Shown here piece by piece: positions 54,231 to 61,497 of a stretch of DNA of 64,000 bases (position 1 is the first letter of the stretch; the number at the start of each line of letters is the position of its first letter). The notes under the pieces were generated by a model that saw only the letters and a list, made by a program, of their open reading frames with translations, did not search any database and was not told where the DNA came from. The stretch is from JANMGV01 sp037440405 (GTDB lineage: Bacteria; Planctomycetota; Planctomycetia; Pirellulales; Pirellulaceae): positions 12,755-76,754 of the forward strand of contig JBBIUE010000013.1 in NCBI GenBank assembly GCA_037440405.1, given 5' to 3'. Both the position numbers and the translations under genes were made by a program.

Positions 54231-55535
54231 ATGCTCAGTCACGACATGCGAAATGTAACCGCGTTGATCTTGGGTGGAGGTCGCGGAACGCGATTGTCAC
54301 CGCTTACCAAAATCCGAGCCAAGCCAGCGGTACCTCTGGCCGGCAAGTACCGATTGATCGATATTCCGATATCTAACTGCATCAACTCTGGCATCAATCG
54401 CATCTATGTTCTGACGCAGTTCCTGAGCGTGAGCCTCCATAGGCACATCAGGCAGACGTATCGTTTCGATCATTACAACGGTGGCTTTGTCGAGTTGCTT
54501 GCGGCCCAGCAGACAATGGACGGCGGTACCGATTGGTATCAAGGAACGGCTGATGCAGTGCGAAAGAACCTGCGTTATCTCGATCACCGAGAGTTAAAGT
54601 ACGTATTGATCCTTTCCGGCGACCAGCTCTATCGCATGGACTACTCCGATATGTTGCGGACCCATCGCGAGTCTGGAGCCGAAGTGACGATCGCGGCAAT
54701 TCCCGTTAATCGGAAGGCTGCCCGCAGCTTGGGTGTGATGCGCTGTGATGATACGGGCAGAGTTCGTGGATTCCTCGAGAAACCACAGACGGACGCTGAA
54801 ATCGAAATGGTCTTGACCGACCCCAAATGGATCGACGCTCGCGGTATCGAAGCGAAAGGACGTGATTGCTTGGCTAGCATGGGACTTTACATCTTCAATC
54901 GCGATTTGCTGTTCGACGTGCTGGATAAAACAAACTACGAGGATTTTGGGAAGGAGGTCTTTCCGGCCGCGATTCGCAGTCGCCGCGTACAAGTGCATCT
55001 TTTCGATGGCTATTGGGAAGATATTGGAACCATCCGAGCTTTCTATGAAGCGAACCTGTCTCTGGCTCGGGCTGATGCCCCATTTGATTTGGTCAGTGCG
55101 GATGCTCCCGTCTACTCGAGAGCTCGGTTCCTTCCGCCGTCGCTTTTTGAAGGTGCAACGATTAAGAATTCTTTGATCGCTGACGGATGTCGTATTGGTT
55201 CCGGTGCCATCATCGAGAACAGCGTGATCGGACTCCGATGCATGATCGGCGAGGGAGTCACGATCCGAAATTCGGTCATCATGGGTGCGGATTACTTCGA
55301 AGATAGTCCAAACAATGCGGTTCCCAAACAAGCCAATGTGGCTCCCTTGGGTATCGGTTCGGGTAGCTTAATCGAGGGTGCCATCCTCGACAAGAACTGC
55401 CGAATCGGGCGCAATGTGCAGGTCATCAATCGTTCTGGTCTCCAGGACTCGGATCAATTCCCACCTTGCGAAATCCGCGAGGGAATTCCTGTCATCCCCA
55501 AAGATTCCCATCTCCCCGATGGCTGGACTATGTAA
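54231..55535 (+). CDS. glgC: Glucose-1-phosphate adenylyltransferase
   Basis: A 434-residue enzyme making ADP-glucose for glycogen. The nucleotide motif ALILGGGRGTRLSPLTKIRAKPAVPLAGKYRLIDIPISNC (two blocks, from about residue 10), the YQGTADAVRKNL segment, LSGDQLYRMDY, EDFGKEVFP and GYWEDIGTI, with left-handed beta-helix repeats at the end, are all standard. The ATG at 54231 has GAAAG upstream; the next ATG (54246) is also possible. Divergent from the argE fusion. Confidence 0.96.
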   Translation: MLSHDMRNVTALILGGGRGTRLSPLTKIRAKPAVPLAGKYRLIDIPISNCINSGINRIYVLTQFLSVSLHRHIRQTYRFDHYNGGFVELLAAQQTMDGGTDWYQGTADAVRKNLRYLDHRELKYVLILSGDQLYRMDYSDMLRTHRESGAEVTIAAIPVNRKAARSLGVMRCDDTGRVRGFLEKPQTDAEIEMVLTDPKWIDARGIEAKGRDCLASMGLYIFNRDLLFDVLDKTNYEDFGKEVFPAAIRSRRVQVHLFDGYWEDIGTIRAFYEANLSLARADAPFDLVSADAPVYSRARFLPPSLFEGATIKNSLIADGCRIGSGAIIENSVIGLRCMIGEGVTIRNSVIMGADYFEDSPNNAVPKQANVAPLGIGSGSLIEGAILDKNCRIGRNVQVINRSGLQDSDQFPPCEIREGIPVIPKDSHLPDGWTM

Positions 55536-55608
55536 GGAAATCACCAAGCGGCTTTTGATTTTGCTATGCTCGTTAATGCGCCATTTTTGATGTCGGGCGG
55601 CTTAGAAA

Positions 55609-58600
55609 TCACTTGAACGCGCCTTCGAGTTCGGTCAATACCTTGCTCAGGCGTTTTTCCGACACGGGGACGCGCGTCCCAAGCTGTTGAGCGAACAACG
55701 ATACACGAAATTCCTCGATCATCCAACGAAACTCTTGCAACGGTCGATACTGTTTGATTTCGCGTGCCGACTTCTCTAACTTGCGATATGCGTCCAAGAA
55801 CCGTTGTACTTGTTGCTCGCATGCCAAATCCTTGTCTATTCCCCCCGTTCTGAGTCGAGCAATACGTCCGAGGATTGCTTGAAAGTATCGAGGATACTCG
55901 CGTAAGTTCTCCCAAGGAATTTCCAAAAACCACTCCGCCGGAAAGAGTTCACTCAGTTGAGCATGGATCGCTTGTGAAGTCGGCCCCCAAGCCTTGGGAA
56001 GCTGTTGCAATGCCAAGCTTACCTCCTGATGCGATTGAGCCATCCTCGGAAGCCATTTAACGATTTCTTGCGCAGCAATGCTGATCTTTGCGATTCGATC
56101 AGCCAAGCAGGCCTGATAGTCGCGGATGGTTACAATTTCGCCACTGGACTCCATGAAAGCCAGCCGCGCCATCAAACTAACTAAATCGTCTTGGAATCGA
56201 TCGCCATCAATTCGGGAACTCATCCAAATCAAGCTTTGCTGGAGGTTTGGCAAATGCTTGACCTGGCTCCGAAGTTCTCGACGCTCCGAAAGAAGAAAGC
56301 AGCGAAGCAGGCCACGAGCTCGACCTCTGGATGCTTCTACCTCGGACTCCACTAGCTCTGTCGAAACGGAGTTGCCATGATCCTTGAAAGTCACATACCA
56401 CGTTCCTGGAATCCTTGGGTGGCCGACAATCTTGGTCGGAAGCTCGTCGATATCGAACTTGGTCATCTTGTCACGATACCACGGCTCGGAATGAAGAACT
56501 TGCATGAAGTCCGGATCGCTCGCTGTCGTCTCGATCGTTGCTTGATTCTTTCCGTAAAGAACCCATTTCAGGTCCCGCCCGGCTCGAAGCTTTTTTCTGT
56601 TCGAGTCCCTTACCTCGACTCGCATCCTCAGATGGTTAGGCAAGTTCTCAAAATCCATGTCAGCCGATGCAATGTTTCTGCCCGCGATCTCACTCAATTT
56701 TTTGCAAAATGCTGGAAGGAACATCTGATCAAAAGCAGGTGCCTGAATCCAACCCTCTGCCAGTTTGCGTGCTGTCTCTGCGATTGGCATGAACTCTCGC
56801 CTTAGGTCCTTTTTCATTGACCGCAGCAGCCACTCAATCTTCTCCTCCAGTCTACCCGGAACGAGCCAGTCCAATCGATTGATATCGATCTTTGCCATCT
56901 GGTCCTCTAGGACGATCAACGTGATTCCGTCTTCATCCTTGCCTGGCTCGAATTGATAGACGATGGGGCATCGAACCTCCGCAAAACGAATCGCGGATGG
57001 AAATAGCACTTCAACATCTTCACGGACGTTGTCGCTCGTCAAGTCTTGGATCGTGAGATATGGCCAGTAGCGATTGCCATCTGCGTTGTTTCCATTTCTA
57101 CTATTTGGCCCGCTGCTGTTGCGCACTTTGGCAAGTTCCCGATCCCAAAGTTCCAAACTTCGGCGATCGACGACCTCCGCTGGAATGTTCGCATCGTAAA
57201 ATCGCTGCAAGCGAAACGGATCGACTACAAACGCACGCTGCCGAGTTCGGTGAGCCAGTTGCTTACATTCTTCGATCGTCCTCGCGTTCTCGCGAGCGAA
57301 CCATGCCTGAGTTTTCAGCTTTCCTTCCACCAGCCCTTCATCGATGAGCAATCGGCGGGCAAGAACGGGGTCCAGCGGCGCTAAAGGGACAAGCGTCCGC
57401 GTCCCCAATGGCAAACCAAACAAACTGGATTTTCGAGCGACCATTGCCGATCCGTGCTTTGAACTAAAGTGAGGCTGGTCATAACTATGCTTCAGCAGGT
57501 GAGCCGCTTGAAGCGTGAGCCATTCCGGCTCGATTCGTGCGGCGGTTCGGGCAAAGCGCTGCTCCGTTTCCACCAACTCCGAAGCGACGATCCATTTTGG
57601 GGGCCGATTTCGCAATCCGCTTCCTGGCCATAATTCCAGTTCGAGTCCGTTCGGTCCTTTGTACTTCTTGCCATCTTCGTTGATCGCGACGCCCGAAAGC
57701 AAACCGCTAAGCAAGCTCTGATGGATGAGTGTATAAGTGTTCGAAACGTGCTCTCGGGAGTCGCCATCTCCGAACGGTGCTCCGATGTTCTTGGGAGGCC
57801 ATTTTCGTTTTCCAGGGTGCAATCCTTGCCGCGTCACGATCTCCAACAATTGGCGATGCACGTCTGCCCATTCGCGAAGTCGGACCAACGATAAATAATT
57901 CTGTTTGCAGGCTTTCTCAAGGCGACTACGTCCCAATTCTTCCTTGAGATCGTGGTAGTAATCCCAGATCAAAAGAAAGCTTAGGAAATCGCTTTGCTCA
58001 TGGCGTAGTTTGCGGTGCGCATCGTCTGCATCTTGCTTTCGCTCAGGAGGTCGTAGTCGAGGGTCTTGGACCTCCAACGCGCTGGCAATGATGAGAATTT
58101 CGCTAAGAACTCCATTGTTGTTCGCCTCCAGAATGATCTTGCCGATCTGAGGATCAACCGGCCATCGTGCGAGTTGCCGCCCCACAGGCGTCAGCTCCTC
58201 CAATTCATCGATAGCACCTAGTTCGCGCAGGACCGCCATGCCGTCGCGAATCGCTTCAGGTCGAGGAGAATCGAGCAAGGGTAAATCATGAAGTTGACCG
58301 AGCCCCAAGGATTTCGTCAGCAGGATGGCTCCCGCGAGATTGGTTCTCTTGATTTCTGGCGTGTTGTATTCCGCTCGACTGAGAAAATCCTGTTCTGTGT
58401 AAAGCCGGATGCAAATTCCAGGTCCGAGTCGCCCGCATCGACCGGCACGCTGATTCGCGGATGCTTGAGAAATCGGTTCGATCGGCAGACGTTGAACCCG
58501 TGTTCGTGGCGCGTATCGGGATATCCGTGCCGTGCCGGAGTCGATCACGTAACGAATGCCCGGAACCGTCAATGAGGATTCTGCCACGTTCGTCGCCAGT

Positions 58601-59547
58601 ACGATGCGGCGTTTGTCGTGCGGTCGGAAAATACGCTGCTGCTCTGATTCCGTTAGTCTCGCATACAAAGGGAGCAATTCCAAATTGCTTTGGAGTCCTA
58701 CCTGAGCCAGCCATCCTCGCAGCTGCTTCGTGGCATCTCGAATCTCCCGTTCCGTCGGCAAGAAAACCAGAATGTCGCCGGAGCCTGCGAGCAGCAGTTC
58801 TCCTAATGCATTTTGCAGACGCTCATGGTGCGCACTCTCCTCTCCAGCCAAATCACTACTTGCAGAGCTCTCGAGAAACTTTATCTCGACGGGGTAGGTC
58901 CGACCTGCGATCTCAACGATCGGTGCAGGTCCGAGAGCGTCTGAAAAATGATCTGAAAATTTCTTGGCATCGATAGTAGCACTCGTGATGATCAGTCGAA
59001 GCTCCGGACGGCGATCGCACAGCAATCGCAGATATCCCATGAGCAAATCGATGTTCAAGGAACGCTCGTGCGCTTCATCGATGATGAGCGTGTCGTAAGC
59101 TCGGAGTTTTCGATCACTTGAGATTTCGGCCAACAAGATGCCATCCGTCATGACCTTAATGCGGGTCGTAGGGCGAGTGCGGTCGTTGAATCGAACCTTG
59201 TAGCCGACGACTTCGCCAAGGGGCGATTCCATCTCTTCTGCTAAACGCCGCGCGATCGAGCTTGCAGCAAGTCGCCGCGGTTGAGTATGTCCGATCCAGC
59301 CGCGAGTCCCTCGGCCCGCTTCGAGGCAGAGCTTCGGCAACTGCGTACTCTTTCCAGATCCAGTTGCACCGCACACGATAATCGCCTGCCGATCCTCAAT
59401 GAGTCGAATGAGTTCCGTGCGATGTTGGGTGATGGGAAGATCAGGATCATAACGGATCAGCAACGGCTCGCGTTCGACCGACGCCGCAGCCTCCAACTCT
59501 GAGGGGACGGACGATTTCGATGCCCGCTCAGACACGTGTAGTTCCAC
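55609..59547 (-). CDS. hrpA: ATP-dependent RNA helicase, HrpA type
   Basis: A 1312-residue DEAH-box RNA helicase, matching E. coli HrpA in size. Motif I is GATGSGKSTQLPK, Ia is THTQPRR-like (HTQPRRLAA), II is DEAHERSLNIDLLMG, III is TSATIDAKKF, and VI is QRAGRCGRLGPG. The helicase-associated and OB-fold domains (DUF3418-like C-terminus) fill the remainder. HrpA acts in mRNA processing and ribosome rescue. The start is a GTG; a second GTG lies four codons in. The start codon overlaps the end of a 49-codon small ORF. Confidence 0.96.
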   Translation of the reverse strand: MELHVSERASKSSVPSELEAAASVEREPLLIRYDPDLPITQHRTELIRLIEDRQAIIVCGATGSGKSTQLPKLCLEAGRGTRGWIGHTQPRRLAASSIARRLAEEMESPLGEVVGYKVRFNDRTRPTTRIKVMTDGILLAEISSDRKLRAYDTLIIDEAHERSLNIDLLMGYLRLLCDRRPELRLIITSATIDAKKFSDHFSDALGPAPIVEIAGRTYPVEIKFLESSASSDLAGEESAHHERLQNALGELLLAGSGDILVFLPTEREIRDATKQLRGWLAQVGLQSNLELLPLYARLTESEQQRIFRPHDKRRIVLATNVAESSLTVPGIRYVIDSGTARISRYAPRTRVQRLPIEPISQASANQRAGRCGRLGPGICIRLYTEQDFLSRAEYNTPEIKRTNLAGAILLTKSLGLGQLHDLPLLDSPRPEAIRDGMAVLRELGAIDELEELTPVGRQLARWPVDPQIGKIILEANNNGVLSEILIIASALEVQDPRLRPPERKQDADDAHRKLRHEQSDFLSFLLIWDYYHDLKEELGRSRLEKACKQNYLSLVRLREWADVHRQLLEIVTRQGLHPGKRKWPPKNIGAPFGDGDSREHVSNTYTLIHQSLLSGLLSGVAINEDGKKYKGPNGLELELWPGSGLRNRPPKWIVASELVETEQRFARTAARIEPEWLTLQAAHLLKHSYDQPHFSSKHGSAMVARKSSLFGLPLGTRTLVPLAPLDPVLARRLLIDEGLVEGKLKTQAWFARENARTIEECKQLAHRTRQRAFVVDPFRLQRFYDANIPAEVVDRRSLELWDRELAKVRNSSGPNSRNGNNADGNRYWPYLTIQDLTSDNVREDVEVLFPSAIRFAEVRCPIVYQFEPGKDEDGITLIVLEDQMAKIDINRLDWLVPGRLEEKIEWLLRSMKKDLRREFMPIAETARKLAEGWIQAPAFDQMFLPAFCKKLSEIAGRNIASADMDFENLPNHLRMRVEVRDSNRKKLRAGRDLKWVLYGKNQATIETTASDPDFMQVLHSEPWYRDKMTKFDIDELPTKIVGHPRIPGTWYVTFKDHGNSVSTELVESEVEASRGRARGLLRCFLLSERRELRSQVKHLPNLQQSLIWMSSRIDGDRFQDDLVSLMARLAFMESSGEIVTIRDYQACLADRIAKISIAAQEIVKWLPRMAQSHQEVSLALQQLPKAWGPTSQAIHAQLSELFPAEWFLEIPWENLREYPRYFQAILGRIARLRTGGIDKDLACEQQVQRFLDAYRKLEKSAREIKQYRPLQEFRWMIEEFRVSLFAQQLGTRVPVSEKRLSKVLTELEGAFK

Positions 59548-59677
59548 CGTTCAGGGACTCGAGCCAACCAGCTACTATATTCCGAGAAGCAGCTTCCAGT
59601 TCGCGAATCGAGAAAACGAGCTTTCGCTGCAGCGTGGAATTGTGGTGCCCCGTGGTTGCGATTTCGAAGGACGCCAT
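59528..59677 (-). CDS. Possible 49-residue leader or small protein upstream of hrpA
   Basis: An ATG with AGGTC just upstream opens a 49-codon frame that ends 20 bases inside hrpA, in another frame. The product is a single predicted amphipathic helix (LQRKLVFSIRELEAASRNIV), with no recognisable family. The overlap suggests translational coupling with hrpA. It is short, so it may be chance. Confidence 0.35.
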   Translation of the reverse strand: MASFEIATTGHHNSTLQRKLVFSIRELEAASRNIVAGWLESLNGGTTRV

Positions 59678-60006
59678 GGCAAGACCTCTCTAATTCGATT
59701 GATGTTTCACGGATACCAGGAAAAGGCAGCTAGGACGACGGATGTCACGAAAGTCTGAATGCAGCATTCTGGTCGGCATCCCAAAAGGATGGGCAATCCT
59801 TCGTGGATGCGGGCGTGATCTCCACTCCTTTGCACCGTTATTCATCAAAGCGAAGACGTGACGAAAATGCGTGTCACCTTCGAAATCGAAGAAGAGAGCA
59901 CTTTTACGGCAGTTCGCTTTTCGAACATCCATGGAAACCATTCGATCTCGAATCTGATCACGAAAATCAAAGACTAATGACCGCCGTCGAGCTTATAGTA
60001 CGCCTG
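59678..60006. other. Spacer upstream of hrpA
   Basis: I see no supported gene. Short frames on both strands (for example 59690-59941 on the minus strand) lack a recognisable domain. The hrpA promoter should be here. Confidence 0.45.
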
Positions 60007-61188
60007 CTAAGGCAATCGCATGCTTGCCATGGTAAAGGGTATTCGTTCTTGCTCGATTCGAAAATACTTCTTAACGACTTGAACATCGATTTCCAACGCT
60101 TCCCTCGCGTCCCGAATGCTGAAATGCTTCATTTGTTTTAGCGGCTGCTTGTAGAGATTTTTCCTGCCTGTTGCTTTGCCACATGCCACTCCCAGGTCAA
60201 ACGCCGGCTGTAGGAACGGTGGTACTCGGTAAGGTTCTGGGTACCAATGAGCCAGCGCGTACTTGAAAATGCGAAACTGCAGCCAGCTCACTTGTTTCGC
60301 CGTTCCCATCGCGAATCCGAGCACAAATGCTTCATCTTGATCTTGCAATCCACGTCCCAATAGGACGTGGAGTACATCGTGGTCTTCGAGGTCTTGAGCA
60401 CCACGAAACCGAAAAAAGCTCTCAGGATTTTCAAACAATCGAACAATCCATGGAATGGCCGAAGCAGGTGAGGCCGGCATCGTTTCCAAGACTTCGCCGA
60501 TGATCCGATCGTCGTCGTCCAATCCAGGGTACCACGCAAGCCATAAATCGGTTTCGGTATTGTGCTTTCTCCGATGACCTGAGGAATCGTACAACCAACT
60601 GCTGTGATCGAAGAACTGCAGCGGAGACTGTCCTTCTGGCGCATTCTCGGCAGTTAGCACGGCTGCCGAGGCAACTCGATTGAAATAGCTCAACGCCAAA
60701 CTTTCGATTTCTTGCAATGATTGGGAGGAATTGTCCCCAAAACCCGTGATCGAAATTGATTCCTCTGCGAACTCTCTGGCCATGCCGCGAAGAACCTTCT
60801 GATGCGGTGCGCAAAACTCCTTTTTCAGTAACCCGCCTTGATTCGCTGCTCGCAATACCGCAATCACCGACGCCGTCGGAGAATCCTGCGCAACTCCGCT
60901 GCCGACACCTAATTTCAACTCATTCTTGCGGCCCTGCAGCTCCACCGAAACTTGAATCAACTCGGATGTCTCGAGTTGTCTCGAAGCGCTCGCCCGAAGC
61001 CGAATCGGTTGCTTGCAGATCATACTCATCGCTTCGACAATTCCTGCTTCGACCGTCGGACCTTTTCCAAATGCGGACGAACGTGCCCCTTCTCGGCCCG
61101 TGATCTTCATGGAGCAGCAAAATTCCTCTCCAGCCTGCTCAATGCGAAGATCTTCAATTTTTGCGGAACCGAACGAAATGGACTGCAT
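60007..61188 (-). CDS. LeuA regulatory-like domain fused to a Coq4-like domain
   Basis: A 393-residue protein of unknown role. Residues about 9-117 follow the pattern of the LeuA allosteric (dimer) domain: GARSSAFGKGPTVEAGIVEAM, then ELIQVSVELQGRKNELKLG and ASVIAVLRAANQ at the second alpha-beta unit. There is no catalytic LeuA domain. Residues about 210-390 look like Coq4: the zinc motif HD-x-x-H-x11-E is exact (His270, Asp271, His274, Glu286). Coq4 acts in ubiquinone synthesis, yet planctomycetes use menaquinone, so the role is open. The ATG at 61188 is preferred to a TTG two codons upstream. It is alone in its unit. Confidence 0.7.
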   Translation of the reverse strand: MQSISFGSAKIEDLRIEQAGEEFCCSMKITGREGARSSAFGKGPTVEAGIVEAMSMICKQPIRLRASASRQLETSELIQVSVELQGRKNELKLGVGSGVAQDSPTASVIAVLRAANQGGLLKKEFCAPHQKVLRGMAREFAEESISITGFGDNSSQSLQEIESLALSYFNRVASAAVLTAENAPEGQSPLQFFDHSSWLYDSSGHRRKHNTETDLWLAWYPGLDDDDRIIGEVLETMPASPASAIPWIVRLFENPESFFRFRGAQDLEDHDVLHVLLGRGLQDQDEAFVLGFAMGTAKQVSWLQFRIFKYALAHWYPEPYRVPPFLQPAFDLGVACGKATGRKNLYKQPLKQMKHFSIRDAREALEIDVQVVKKYFRIEQERIPFTMASMRLP

Positions 61189-61497
61189 GTGCAACGATGG
61201 TCTAGTGCATGAAGCGAACCTTCACGTCATTGTAAAGAATTCGTGCGTAATGAGTAAACAGGCTCAACACTGGTAGCCTGAAGCGAGCAACAGGACTATC
61301 CTTACTCGATAATTTGAGGAAACTCGAACTGGACAATGTCAGTCTCCGTCAGCCGTTACGTCGAGAGTCCGGCTGATTGTCGGGATCAGTTGCGAAAACA
61401 AGGTGCTTGCGAACCACGATTGATGCACAGTCACAACGCAACTTGGTTTTCAAACTTGGCGTTGTCCAGCGTAAAACCTTTTCGAAAGGGCTCGCCG
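61189..61497. other. Divergent intergenic region with dispersed repeat copy 2
   Basis: There is no gene here. It holds the second copy of the dispersed element (61353-61407) and, inside it, the inverted repeat TCAGCCG (61349-61355) with CGGCTGA (61370-61376). Promoters for both flanking genes should lie here. Confidence 0.5.
61353..61407. repeat. Dispersed intergenic repeat, copy 2
   Basis: It shares the start CCGTTACG and the end GCGAAAACAAGGTGCT with 1249-1303, at the same 39-base distance. This copy is flanked on the left by one arm of a 7-base inverted repeat (61349-61355), whose other arm (61370-61376) lies inside it. Confidence 0.4.
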
